A DNA stretch of 64,000 nt, taken from Macrothele yani (taxonomy: Eukaryota; Arthropoda; Arachnida; Araneae; Macrothelidae). Position 1 is the first letter of the stretch; the number at the start of each line of letters is the position of its first letter. The stretch is taken from the NCBI GenBank assembly GCA_039090855.1, contig CM077011.1, positions 136,650,749 to 136,714,748 on the forward strand. The letters run 5' to 3'. The translations under genes were made by a program, and so were the position numbers. Below, piece by piece: positions 44,925 through 56,929 of the stretch. Below the pieces are notes generated by a model. It did no database searches, was not told where the DNA came from, and saw nothing but the letters and a program-made list of their open reading frames with translations.

Positions 44925-45655
44925 TCCAGGGATGTACGAAGTTTGCATGAAATTCAAACTGGGTATAAATAAGGGAAAAACCAAAGTTATGGTTTTCAAG
45001 AGAGGAGCTGGCAGCACTGAATGTAATGTAAGTCAAAATAGCACAGTGACAGAGAGAACAATTGGATTTGACAGAGAGAACAAATTGGATTGTGAAATTC
45101 GTAGGCAAGTGAATTCTTCATTGAAAGTAATGGCTGCTCTGGGAGGTTTTCCCAGAAATCATGGGTTCTCAAGAGATTTCTGCATGGCTGTGTATGAAAG
45201 TAATTGTTCCTACTCTGATGTATGGCAGTGAAACCTGGGTACTACAGAAGAAACATAGGAAGTCATTTGTGAGCTGGAGAACTGCACTTGTGTTCTGATT
45301 GTGTGAGGAATGTTCTGACTGTGTAAGGAATGAAGATGTGTTGCAGTTGTGTGATGTGAAGCAAACTGTTGTTAGCAAGGTGGATGCTTCGGTGGTTTGG
45401 CCATGTTGAAATAATGAGTGATGAGATGCTTACTAGGAAAATCTTTTTTAGCCCAAGTGGCAGGAAGAAAAGGCAGAGGAAGGCCAAGGAAGAAATGGGA
45501 GGATCAGATTCAGGAGTGTCTGCATGAGAAAAAGATTATGAGCATGAAGTAAAGAAAATCTTGTGTATGGTGTGTGATGCCATGCCATACACAAGATCTT
45601 CTGGATAGCAGTAACTGGAGAAGTTTGATATGGCGACAGTAAGTAAAAATTATCT
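44925..45655 (+). pseudogene. 5'-truncated LINE reverse transcriptase tail
   Basis: The frame starting near 44947 has GINKGKTKVMVFKRGAG, then LGGFPRNHGFSRDFCMAVYE, followed in other frames by a YGSETW-like motif (near 45225), a GCFGG/FGHVE-like stretch (near 45390), GRKGRGRPRKKWEDQIQE (near 45460) and SNWRSLIW (near 45610). These are the thumb and C-terminal motifs of a widespread invertebrate endonuclease/reverse transcriptase LINE. It is broken by several frameshifts and stops. The 5' truncation abuts the Penelope-like relic. An imperfect hairpin lies at 45556-45601. Confidence 0.75.
45556..45601. repeat. hairpin, about 16-bp arms
   Basis: AAAATCTTGTGTATGG and CCATACACAAGATCTT pair across about 14 nt, at the end of the LINE tail. 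Confidence 0.7.
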
Positions 45656-46468
45656 GGTAGTTTGTATTTCTTTTTGGAGCTAACCTATGAATCTCAGAGA
45701 ACAGCTTAGTGATATGTATGTACTAAATTTCTTGGTGTGTTAATTTTCACTACTTTTGAGTGGTATGAGCCAAAATTCAGTAACATATTGGATTTTTCTT
45801 TCTTGAAATTATGAATGAATTCCAAACTTTCTGTATCTCTCATGATTTTAATACAGACATTTAACGTGGACCAGGAACATCAAACAAAGAAGCTTCCCAC
45901 ACACAGGTCTGGCAGCACAACACACTTCCACTACTTACACCCCGCCTTCTGTGCACCCTTCTTATAGTGCTTCTCGGTGGCGTGTCAGGCGCACATGATT
46001 TGCATATGCCTTGCAATGCTAATCGTTTGAATATCCCATCGCGGGCGACGCTTGCTGCGAATTTCAGGCCAATCGGATGCTTCCTTCTCTTGGTGTTGCA
46101 TTTTGGGTGACCAACAGTGTAGATGAAATTGAAGGTGTTTACATGCCGCCTAGTGATTTAAACATGTATTGTGCATTGCTGTCTTACAATGCCTTAATTG
46201 TGGTACTGCCTTTTCTGATTTTTTTTTTTTTTTAATTCTCTTCAAAAAGAAATTAATTTTAAAAACTTCAATAACAAAAAAGTGATATAATTTAGAATCA
46301 GTAGTTAAAATTAGTGTATAAATACTGATTAATGATTATTTAAAATATGTGTGTAAATTAAATGGATTCTGCAATGAAAAACCAAAATATCTGAAGAATT
46401 TTTAGGATTATAAAAAAGCAAAGAATTTTAATCAAATAGTTGAAAACATGTGTTTATCATGTTATATA
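45656..46468. other. no gene recognised
   Basis: Includes a more GC-rich patch (about 45950-46110) without a convincing frame, and a T-run near 46220. Confidence 0.4.
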
Positions 46469-47006
46469 CAGGGTGTTCCCAAATTTGTTCGACAAAGAGG
46501 GGTGATAGTACACATAAAGACAAATAACTTTTTCAATGGAACGTAAGGTGGCACTCCACTCCTAGTGGCCGAAAAACGTTAAGTTCCATGTCCACGTTGA
46601 TCCTCCAACAGTGGAAAAAAACACAATATACCTAAATTATGGGTTGCACACTTGCGTTGGTGAACGTAGAGACAGAGCAGGACTCGAAGGGGTGCTCGAA
46701 GTGGCGCCTGAGGGTGTCATTGCACAGCCCACACCGACAGATGGACTGTTGCACTCTCCCGTAGACTTCTGGTGTGGTGTTGATCTGGTCCTCAGCAATA
46801 ACGATCCTCGTGACACCAGTGTTTTCAGGTGTCCCCAGAAGAAGTCCACTGAATTCAGATCCGGAGAGTGTGGAGGTTAAGCTACTGGTTCACCCCACAC
46901 AATCCACCTGCCGAGATACGCCGCATTCAGGAAGTCCCGGACTGATGTGGAAAAATGTGCAGGGCATGCATAAACCACGTCTCTCCTAGTATTGTGCGGA
47001 ACACTG
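46469..47006 (-). mobile_element. internally deleted Tc1/mariner-type element
   Basis: The left end CAGGGTGTTCCC and the right end GGAACACTG are inverted copies with a small gap, and TA flanks both (46467-46468, 47007-47008). The minus strand holds the C-terminal end of a transposase in shifting frames: DFF-WGHLKTLV, then INTTPEVYGRVQQSI and LRRHFEH, the region around and after the last catalytic residue in Tc1/mariner-type proteins. At 538 bp it lacks the rest of the gene. Confidence 0.7.
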
Positions 47007-47326
47007 TATACCAAAACACCTGTTTTGGGGTTTGTTGTAATCTAGTTGTTCTATCTATGAAAAAGATGGCATGCTTTCAATATGATCAAGGGAAGGTATG
47101 CTGCACACAGTGAAGTGTTCTGCAGGTAAAGAGAAAAAAATATTGGAATCATAACATTTCTTTTCAGTGATGCACAATTTCTCACTCCCAGCACTTTTTG
47201 TGCACATTGTAATGCAGAATGCTAAACTAATTGCTTAATATCACATGCACAAGACATCAACAAATCCAGCAGTGAAATTAAGTAAAATAAAACCAGCCCA
47301 AGAAACAGCAGACAAAGGCTGAAGTA
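47007..47326. other. no gene recognised
   Basis: AT-rich spacer. Confidence 0.4.
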
Positions 47327-49101
47327 GGGTCATTCCATGTCAAATCAACAAGGCTCACAACCCAACATTTTTTTTTATTTTTATGAAACTTGGTATAATT
47401 GTAGTATTCATCAATATAAATAAACATGATTTTTTTCAGAATTTTTAATGCATCCATTTTTGAATTATTGATTTTTGAAATTTCAAAAAAAAACCCTGAA
47501 ATTTCATCATCTGAGCAAACTTTAACTACCAATTACTCGGGTTCTAGTAGAGCTAGGGTCATGAATTATGGCTCATTTTAAATAAAGATCTTGAATTGGG
47601 CTTTCATTTGATATGCCACATGACACCATTAAAAAATTAACATCAATTTTAAAATTTTAAAATTGAAATATTAAAAAATGTGTTTTTTAAAATATCTGAA
47701 AAAAATATATGTTTAACAGACATTTTTCTACATATCCTGAAGGTTTCATAATGGGATCGCTATGGGATCACTATAAAAAAAATAATAACGTAGAACAATG
47801 CAACTGAAATGTGCCAGCTGTACTTACCATGACTGGAAAGGTATTCTTTATATGGTTTGTGTAAAATGTTATACTTGTTCTTATAAACATTGTGAATGTT
47901 AAAGAATGAAAATAAACATTAAGTAATTTGAAACTGTGTCCCAAAGTAATTCATTTCATAATTCAGTATAAGGTTCTGTGTGCATATTTACACTTACAAA
48001 TTTATTTTATCTTCTATATATATCCTGCTTTTTTTCTTTCTTTTAAATGTTGCCACACTTGTATGCCAGTGCTTGATTTGCCTTCTTTGTCTCAGTCATT
48101 GTTAAATTATATACTCTTCCAGTAGCTGTTTTCTGGTCAACTTTTAACAAAACATCAGATTTATGAACAGTATATTCGGTGATTGAGGATACTTGTATGA
48201 TGGAGATGGACCATGCGGCTCCAGGAAGCTCACTTTTACCTCCTCTGTGTCCTCATTCACACCAAGTACACATCCCAACCACCAGTGCTCTGAGTACTTA
48301 CTAATCACAAAACCTACCATATTTTCAAACATAATGTTCTCTTCCCCTTCATCTGTTGCACATATCTCTTCTTTAAAATGCTCAAAAAGGGAGCAAGTTT
48401 TGACTAGTAATTTGTGTTTTTCTGCAGGAATGAAACAACGGAATTTTTTGGGTTTTTTTTATTGGAGGTTTAACGACCACCGTGAGCAACTCAATGGGCT
48501 ATAAGCAGTCGCCCGTCTCTAATTTAGGGTCACTGGTTCCAGGGAAGGGAGAGAGCCAGTACCGTAAGACAAACACAACATCCATGCCTCACCGGGATTC
48601 AAACCCGGACCCCTTTCAGAAATGGAGTTTCAGAGTACCACTTACTGTCTTAGCAGAAGCTATTCTACTTTTAAGGATAATTTCCTCCTCTTTGTAATTT
48701 TCTGTTGTTGCAAACCGAAAGTGAATGTAGGCAATATTAGCAGGGGCCCATTCAAAGAGTTGGCGTGGGGTCACAATTTGATTATTATAAAGAAGTTGTA
48801 AACTTGCCTTCGCAGCTAATCGCTTCACAGTACCCCCTATCCCATCACATGCATTTTTGCCATGTGCTGCTGCAAAAAAATTTCATTCTGCTTTTATATT
48901 AAAGTCAGTCTCGTGGCAGCACAAGCTGAGGAAGTTTGACTTGTTTTTGTATTGTGAAGGCTGCTCCATTCGAAAAATAAAATATCTTTTCAGATTTTTA
49001 GGAAAAATGTGACTGCATAAAATTAATTAGGTAACGCTGAAACAGATGGACAGCTATACTGTCGTGAATTAGGCAGTTGAATATAATCACAAAACTTACA
49101 T
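47327..49101 (-). mobile_element. partial copy of a putative cut-and-paste transposon (copy 1)
   Basis: It starts with the terminal sequence GGGTCATTCCATGTCAAATC and runs parallel to 49102-50690 with over 90% similarity by eye, then stops abruptly where the next copy's identical end begins. On the minus strand it carries the C-terminal Tudor/SH3-like part of the putative transposase (48332-48144, YSEHWWLGCVLGVNE), with stops and frameshifts. A SINE sits at 48446-48619 within the coding part. The rest of the gene is missing. Confidence 0.75.
48446..48619 (-). repeat. tRNA-derived SINE, 5'-truncated
   Basis: The minus-strand copy has a T-rich tail at 48440-48460, the body ATTGGAGGTTTAACGACCAC on the plus strand, and a B-box (GGATTCAAACCCGG on plus). 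The A-box part of the head is absent. The flanks AACGGAATTT and AATGGAGTTT are a worn duplication; the second transposon copy (50210) shows the empty site. Confidence 0.85.
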
Positions 49102-52100
49102 GGGTCATTCATTATTCCATGTCAAATCAACAAGGCTCATAACCCAAGATTTTTTTATTTTTATGAAACTTGGTATAATTGTAGTATTCATCAATATAAA
49201 CAAACATGATTTTTTTCAGAAATTTTAATGCATCCGTTTTTGAGTTATTGATTTTTGAAATTTCAAAAAGACCATGAAATTTCATCATCTGAGCAAACTT
49301 GCCAATTACTCGGGTTCTAGTAGAGCTAGGGTCATGAATTATGGCTCCTTTTTGAAGATCTTGAATTGAGTTTTCATTTGATATGCAACATGACACTATT
49401 AAAAAAATCAATGTCAATTTTAAAATTTTAAAATTGAAATATTAAAAAACATGTTTTAAAAAATTTGAAAAAAATATATGTTTAACAAACATTATTTTTC
49501 TACATATCCTGAAAGTTTCATAATGGGATCACTATAAAAAAAATAATAACTCAGAACAATGCAACTGAAATGTGCCAGATGTACTTACCGGTTCCACCCA
49601 TGACTGGAAGGGTATTCTTTATGTGGTTTGTGTAAAATGTCATACTTGTTCTTTTAAACATTGTGAATGTTAAAGAATGAAAATAAACATCTAAGTAATT
49701 TGAAACTGTCCCAAAGTAATTCATTTCATAATTCAGAATAAGGTTCTGTGTGCATATTTACACTTACAAAATTATTTTATCTTCTATATGTAACCTGCTT
49801 TTTTTCTTTCTTTTAAATTTTGCCACACTTGTATGCCAGTGCGTGATTTGCCTTCTTTGTCTCAGTCACTGTTAAATTATATACTCTTCCAGTAGCTGTT
49901 TTCGGGTCAACTTTTAACAAAACATCAGATTTATGAACCAACAGTATATCTGGTGATTGAGGGTACTTGTATGATGGAGATGGACCATCCCGCTCCAGGA
50001 AGCTCACTTTTACCTCTTTTGTGCCCTCATTCACACCAAGTACACATCCCAACCACCAGTGCTCTGAGTACTTACTAATCACAAAACCTACCATATTTTC
50101 AAAACCAATGTTCTCTTCCCCTTCATCTGTTGCACATATCTCTTCTTTAAAATGCTCAGAAAGTGAGTAAGTTTTGACTAGTAATTTGTGTTTTTCTGCA
50201 GGAATGAAACAATGGAGTTTTTGAGTACCACTTATTGTCTTATCAGAAACTATTCCACTTTTAAGGATAATTTCCTCCTCTTTTGTAATTTTCTGTTGTT
50301 GCAAACCGAAAGTGAATGGAGGCAATATTAGCAGTGGCCCATTCAAAGAGTTGGTGTGGGGTCATAATTTGATTATTATAAACAAGTTGTAAACTTGCCT
50401 TTGCAGCTAATCACTTCACAGTACCTCCTATCCCATCACATGCATTTTTGCCATGTGCTGTTGCAAAAAAATTCCATTCTGCTTTTATATTAAAGTCAGT
50501 CTCGTGGTAGCACAAGCTGAGGAAGTTTGACTTGTTTTTGTATTGTGAAGCTGCTCCACCCGGAAAATAAAATATCTTTTCAGGTTTTTGAGAAAAATGT
50601 GACTGCATGAAATTAATTAGGTAATGCTGAAACAGATGGACAGCTATACTGTCGTGAACTAGGCAGTCGGATATAATCACAAAACCTACATGTCCTAGGT
50701 TCTGAGTTTTCTCATCTCGATAGTATATAACTATAGGATGCAGGGTTGCTTGGGCATTGTTCCAGTGTAAACCCTGATCTGCATCTTGCAATACAAAAGA
50801 ATAATTTTCAGCAAAGTCACAAATTACTATGTATTGATTTTCTGTTATTGTGTCTTTAAGATGTCTTACGTAACTTGACTGTTGAGTTGCTATAAAAGAA
50901 TGGTGAAGCAGGGCTGGAAGTTTTCCAAACAACAGGTCCAAAAGCTCCTATGTGGATTTTGATAATGTTTCAAGTACTGTCCTCTTCTCTAATTGCATCC
51001 ATTGCTTGAATATCACATTTTCTATACTATTTAGATCAAAACAATCTTCAAATCGTTGCTTGAGCTGTTCTAATCCTGGACAGTTGTTGCACAGACTGAA
51101 GTAACATGCAGATGTAGGGTTTCCACAAATTATGTTTGCCAGGACATCTTTATAGGAGTTCATTGGCTGAACAGTGTCTCCTGTTAATTCAGGTAACTTG
51201 CATTGTGTCATCATTACTGTAACATTCTGATGCATTGTACAAACACAAACAGAATGTGTGCCACTTGCTCAGACTGCAAGAATGCAGTGCTTAGGGTGAA
51301 GTTCACAGGACTTGGAGAACCCCACCTTTTTCTCTTGAAATCTCTCTTTAAAAAGAGTATACAATTCACACAAATTACTCAGAAGCAATTTTTTTTTTGT
51401 ACCTGTTGATGCTTATTATCTATTTTAATGGAAACAAAGTCTTTTTTTTTTCCTGGCATTTGGCAGCTTACATCGTCACTCTCGTAAAATTCTTGTATAC
51501 AATTTGCTGTGTCTTTGTCTAAAGTCTTTAATGGCTTTGGATCAGGAGAAGACATACCTTTTTCTTTCACTAGCTTTTTAGCCTTTCTGGCCTTAAAATT
51601 TGAAACTCTAAATTCTGTTTCAATTTGTTTCAGTGACTAAGATTTAGGCAGTGTACTCAATATCTGCATTCTTATGCTTTTATTTTCTGTGGAATGAAAT
51701 TTTTCTTTCAACTGTCTTATAATTTCTAGTTCAGGAGATGAAATATCCTTTGGTTCCGACGCAGGACTTAACTAATAATTTTGTTCGAAATGCTTCTTGG
51801 GCTTTTTTATATTTCTATTCAAGGTATTTTTTTTCTTGCAGGCATTTTTTCTTGATTGGTTTTTCATCCAGACATTGTAAACTTCTGTTAAATGCTTCTA
51901 TAGCATGCTCTTTTTCAGGAGTTGATACTTCAATGTTTTCAGATGGAACAGCATGGCCTTCGGCTTCTTGTTCGTTATAGCTGTCAGAAGGTGAAGAGGA
52001 ATGTTCAGCAGCTTCAGAGTGAAATTTCTGGATTGCTTTACAACAACTATCACAGATCTTGTCTCCAGTTTTGAGCAACTTGTTCTGTAGCAATAGATTC

Positions 52101-52876
52101 TTGGAAGGAAACTGTTGGCAGATTTTTTTTTTTTTTTTTTTGTTATATTTATGGTTTGGTTTCCCAAGGGGGTTGGTTGCAACAGTAAACCACTTGAAAC
52201 TTTTGATGTGAATGTCTGCTGGCATCCATCTTTTACTTTGCTTTTACTTTAAAACCTAGGAAAGAAACACAATTTGTTACCCTTATGGATATATATTAAC
52301 TTTTTTACTAATTAAAATTAATTCATTAACATTTGCAGTGTTTGTAAGACCAGGGACAACATTTTAGACAGACAAAATAAACAATTCCTGTCACTGATGG
52401 TGCGTTTAGTAACGTCCTTCTATGTTATTTATTTTTTTATAGTGATCCCATAGCGATCCCATTATGAAACTTTCAGGATATGTCGAAAAATGTTTGTTAA
52501 ACATATATTTTTTTTTCAGATATTTTAAAAAACACATGTTTATAATATTTTAATTTCAAAATTTTAAAATTGACATTAAATATTTTTAATAGTGTCGTGT
52601 GGCATATCAAATGAAAGCCCAATTCAAGATCTTTAAAATGAGCCATAATTCAACTAGAACCCGAGTAATTGGCAGTTAAAGTTTGCTCAGGTGATGAAAT
52701 TTCAGGGGTTTTTGAAATTTTAAAAATCAATAACTCAAAAATGCATGCATTAAAATTCTGAAAAAATTCATAAGTTTATATTGATGAATTCTACAAATAT
52801 ACCATGTTTCATAAAAATCAAAAATGGTCAGATTGAAAATGCTATTTTTGCTGGTAGATTTCACATGGAACAACCC
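49102..52876 (-). mobile_element. putative cut-and-paste transposon (copy 2), complete ends
   Basis: The left end GGGTCATTC...CCATGTCAAATCAAC is an inverted copy of the right end (reverse complement GGGTTGTTCCATGTGAAATC). The terminal regions on both sides share long AT-rich inverted stretches (TATCCTGAAAGTTTCATAATG on the left against CATTATGAAACTTTCAGGATA on the right). The minus strand encodes one long broken gene. Target duplication is not visible because the neighbours are rearranged: copy 1 on the left, a truncated hAT on the right. The superfamily is not certain. Confidence 0.75.
49813..52225 (-). pseudogene. putative transposase with C-terminal Tudor/SH3-like domain
   Basis: Pieces in order: an N-terminal part (52225-51815) with paired Cys (GDKICDSCCKAI) and an acidic-Ser linker; a middle part (51570-51379 and 51235-50948) with THSVCVCT-like, CYFSLCNNCPGLEQLKQ and FKQWMQLEKR; a core (50941-50411) with VICDFAENYSFVLQDADQG, HWNNAQATLHPIVIYY, FVIISDCLVHDSIAVHLFQ, FYFPGGAASQYKNKSN and AEWNFFATAHGKNACDGIGG; and a C-terminal module (50346-49813) with YSEHWWLGCVLGVNEGTKEV and a GR-Y ending, like a Tudor/SH3 fold. 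The core motifs recur in many invertebrate uncharacterised proteins and look like an acidic nuclease core, but which residues are catalytic is inference. Frameshifts near 50945, 51300 and 51790 break it. Confidence 0.65.
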
Positions 52877-55257
52877 TTTTACGAAATGATCCATCTCTTT
52901 GTAAAAAACAAATGTGCCCCAACAAAACATTACAACAAACTTAACACGTGAGAAACACAAAATTGATTCTCCAGCAAGGGCATGATCGCAAGATTTAAGT
53001 TTGAAACTTCCACCATTAAAAATCAGTAAGATGTGTTCAGTCAGAACTCCACAATGCCTGACAGACAGGAAATCCAAGCAAGTGAATACGCAGTGCACGA
53101 ACCTCCACTTACCATGTTGATCATACTGCCTCTAAAATTGCAGTTTAAGACAAGATGAGACCAAAGAAGGGAGAGAAAAAAAGCTGAACATTTTAACTGG
53201 TGAAAAATCAAAACAGATAGCAAGAATGCAGACTACTGTCAATTTGTCTTTTGTTGACTCTGCAACTGCACAGCACCATTGCTTCATTTTGCTTTCTGCT
53301 GCTATCATTCTCTCTCTACTTCTTCATTGTCGCTTTTTTTTTCTTTTCTTGAGTTTTGTGCCCTCTGATAACAACCATTAGCCTGAGGACCATGAGCGCA
53401 TGATATCATAGCTTCAACTATTTCAGATAAATGGTGTAACTTTGGGAATATTAGTACTTTTGAACACCATGCGTCAATTTTTACAAATTTTCCAACTTTG
53501 TCACTTCCGTTTTCGGGAATTTCCTTCTTCTCTTATCAAGATTAAATGCAAAAACTTATGGGGCGGGGACGGGGCACATTTAACAACGCTGGAGAGTGGG
53601 AACAAACATCACGGGAGGAGGGGGGAATAGCGATTACGGGAGTTCCGTCTGACTTCCGGTTTTGGAATTTTTCTCCTATTTTCAAGGTGAAAAGCAAAAA
53701 TTTATGCAGTAAAATATTACTTAAAAATACTGGACACAGGCAGCATCGCGAGAAAAATTACGATTACGGAAAAACTCCGTCGGCTTTACGTTTTTGAAAG
53801 TTTCGTAAAGATGGAATTCCGTTCTCCGACAAACATCTACCACCTCCACCCCACACACACACAATTCTGTTTACTTGTACATTGATCTCCTGAGTGGCCA
53901 ACATAACCAAAACGGCAGAATTTCTCGAATTCGCGGAAGAACCTTAAAAGCCTAAAGATTAGGAGGCAATTTTCGCGGTGTCTAACTTCCGTTTCCACAA
54001 ATTCTTGCCTACAGTTTCAAGCTGAAGTACGAACATATATGCCATAAAATGATATTTAACAAGAATACTAGACACAAACGCAACATCGGGAGAAAAAAAA
54101 TTATGATTAGGGCAAACTCTTTTTACTCCATTTAACTACTGTTTTCGAAAGCTTTAAAACACGAAATACTGTCCCCAGACAGAAAATGACCCAACCCCCA
54201 AACTCTTCAGTTTTGCATCAATCTTGAGAACGATCTAAATGACTAAAAAAAGAAAAACAGAAAAAAAAAACAGAGAATTCTGCAAATCCATTAAAAATCT
54301 TACGTATATAATAAAATAGCAAAATATATTTTTGAAACAAAATGAAAATTCATAGAATCCATAGTTAGACAACTAAATCCGTAGAAAATACGAATATTCC
54401 GCAGTAATTGGCATGCATAACAGTCGTGTAATCGGCAAAACGTGATCCGCACCTATCATGTTAATCGTGAATCGTAATTTCTGACAGAAAACTGCGATTC
54501 AAGGACCAACTCAGAAATCCAAAGATGCAAGAAAAAAATGATCTTATTGGAGGAACTCATTTTGAAGTACTTTTGTGTTACTTTTAAGTAAAAAAAAAAG
54601 AACTAAAATCACTAGCTATTGCCGAATTATCGCAGTTCATTAGTTAAGACTAAAAAATCCGTTGAAATTGCGGACAGTCCATAGCATTGTCTTATTTCTG
54701 AACACGTTTCAACTGAATACCGAAAAAAAAATCCTTAACTAATACAATCAGCGCACCAAAACTAGGCGATGCGATTCACAGAATGGCTACACGCTACGGA
54801 ACAACAATGCGGGATTCCCGAGAGTCACGGATTCTCACATCGCATAGCTTTCCGCAGACGCAAGTAGTAACATCTTCCTTGCGTCATATTTTCTGTTAAA
54901 ATACTTCTAAAAGAAAAATACATATTCTTACAATCTCTTTGCAATCTTCTATCTCGCTGTTAGGTTATATTTTTTTCAGTTACCGCATTGTCAGTACTTT
55001 CCCAATAACACTACCTCTCTCCTGACAATTACCTCGCGGACTTTTTAAAACGCATCGTTTGTTTTTTGGGGGTTTTTTACCGGTGTCCACAGCACCTAAA
55101 TTTATAACCTTTTAATAGATAATCTATGGATTACACAACAGAAATTACTGCATTTACAGCAATATATTACGAAATCTCAACTAAGAAGAAAATTAGGCGC
55201 CACGGCCCGAATTTTAGGCGCTTGGGCGACCTGGCGCCTGGGATTTGTCAAGCTCTG
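52877..55257. mobile_element. large non-autonomous hAT, second copy, left end lost
   Basis: An inverted copy of 22845 to about 24897. The right end ATTTGTCAAGCTCTG with GGCGCC motifs inside corresponds to the CAGGGCTCGACAAAT end of the other copy. Homology begins exactly at the terminal CAACCC of the transposon on the left, so that transposon, or a rearrangement at its end, replaced about 0.6 kb of this element. It shares the degenerate 130-190-bp internal repeats (about 53450-54130). Confidence 0.85.
53450..54130. repeat. degenerate tandem repeats inside the hAT
   Basis: About four diverged units share a CTTCCGTTTTCGGAA-like core, TTTTCAAG, GCAAAAATTTATG, AAATATTACTTAA and a CATCGCGAGAAAA-ATTACGATTA end. 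The same units occur inverted at 23930-24360, and one lies at 57250-57400. Confidence 0.65.
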
Positions 55258-55768
55258 GTCATAACTGTGCTTCATAATCAATTACGTTATTCATTCTTTT
55301 GTAAAAACAGTTCAGTCACCAAATGAAGGTGTGCTCCAAATTGATTCTGCTGAAAATTACAGCACTATCTCCCAAGATGAAATCCAGAGTTGACACTGGA
55401 GGCACCAGCAGATAACTTACTGTATATTTACCAGTTGTGCATGATTACCAGGAAATACTAAGCATACTGTAGCTGTAACAAGTAATGAGCTCAACCATGA
55501 CAAAAATGCTGTGTGGGCCTTCCTAAAAAATGTTATAGCTACATTAGAAGGCTGAATTTCCAGAAATAGAAAAGTTATCAAATTTTTTTGATGGAAGTGC
55601 AGCTCAATTTAAAAACCAATTCACAATTCAGTGTGTAAAATCTTTGTTATTTGAAGCAGGACTTTGATGTCCCTGGAAAATGGAATTTTTTTGCTACCTC
55701 GCACGGAGTATGCAGATGATGGGATTGGTGGAACACTGAAATGCAAAGTCGAGACATTAGTGAAATTA
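55258..55768 (+). pseudogene. second-family relic of the same putative transposase type
   Basis: The plus strand reads, across frames, FFCKNSSVTK, IDSAENYSTISQDEIQS, TVAVTSNELNHDKNAVWAF, then FFDGSAAQFKNQFTIQ and KWNFFATSHG-like and DGIGGTLK. These are the same core motifs as at 50411-50941 but clearly diverged, so it is another family. It begins directly at the right end of the hAT, suggesting that the hAT inserted in it. Immediately after, at 55769, lies a terminal-like GTCATTCATTCCACGTCAAAT. Confidence 0.65.
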
Positions 55769-55817
55769 GTCATTCATTCCACGTCAAATCAACCAGTGAC
55801 TGTTTCTTGACATTTTT

Positions 55818-56045
55818 TTTTTTTTTTTTTTGATTGGAGGTTTTAACGACCATTGTGAGCAACTCAATGGGCTATAAGCAGTCGCCCGTCCCTAATTTAG
55901 GGTCACTGGTTCCAGGGAAGGGAGAGAGCCAGTGCCGTAAGACAAACACAACATCCATGCCTGACCGGGATTCGAACCCGGACCCCTTATGGACGAATGA
56001 TCAGAGGCCAGCGCCTTAGACCACTGCGCCACCGGGGCGGCAGTT
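55818..56045 (-). repeat. tRNA-derived SINE, full length
   Basis: The minus strand shows a tRNA-like head (GTGGCGCAGTGGTCTAAGGC as A-box region, GGGTTCGAATCCC as B-box), a body, and an A-tail (T-run 55813-55831 on plus). The 17-bp TGTTTCTTGACATTTTT is duplicated at 55801-55817 and 56046-56062. Such SINEs are copied by LINE machinery. It is the best-preserved copy of the family. Confidence 0.92.
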
Positions 56046-56062
56046 TGTTTCTTGACATTTTT

Positions 56063-56929
56063 AAATACTTTTTAAATTTTGCATTCAATATACCCAATAT
56101 ATTAACACTTCAAAAATATAAAAACAAAAAAATTTGTCTTATTTTTTTTTCTGGGGGCCATTTTTCTCAGCTTCACATGGCATTTTTGACCAAAATCATC
56201 GTTTACGTAAAATTTAATAACTTCTTTACTACTAGAGCTTTCATGTTCAAATAAAGATCATTCTTTTTTACATGAAATGTTCTACAGTTTTGACCAAGAA
56301 TGATTTAGCTACCTCTTGTGAAAAGATATGAAATGGCCTTTACAAAATGTTTAATAATTTCGCTCAAATTGCTGAATTCAGGCATAATTTTTTTGAGAAT
56401 GATAAAAGTCTCATACTTCAGACTTTGTATGTTTACATGTACCTAGTTGGACAATTAATTCACAAAATTTGAAACCTGAGACTCATCCTTTTTTTTTTCT
56501 ATAGACCTCCAAACATAGTCTGAACCTTAAAAGTGTCACTTTAGGCCTAATTTTAGGCCTCTCAAAAGGGACAGCTCCTAAAATTCTAATATTTTTACAC
56601 AGCAATGTGGTCTTAGGGGTAAACCTGTAGTAAAAACTTCAACTTGTAGACGCAAGTAGTTTTAAGGCTGTGCTACATCAAAATAACGGAAAAATAGGAC
56701 CATTTTTATTTGCGAACTTGTGAGCCAGAGTTGCTTTTAAATCATCTTAAATATGTAAGGAAAATTATAAATGTTAGAGTAACATTTTTATATTTTTATT
56801 ATTCATTGAAATAAAGAAATATAAAAAAACACAAATAAGACAAGCAGCAAAATAAATTTACCTGTGTAATCGTAATTCTTTTTTTTATTTCAATGAATAA
56901 TTAACCTCACCACTACCAATCCTTCCCAA
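56063..56929. other. no gene recognised
   Basis: AT-rich, possibly non-coding transposon end sequence. It includes TAGGCCTAATTTTAGGCCT near 56555 and T-runs. Confidence 0.4.

Noticed and set aside
46611..46989. Plus-strand frames over the Tc1/mariner fragment
   Set aside because: The minus strand carries the recognisable transposase end; the plus frames are shadows.
55818..56045. Possible tRNA gene
   Set aside because: A tRNA-like head with A and B boxes but a SINE body, A-tail and 17-bp duplication; the acceptor stem is not tRNA-like.
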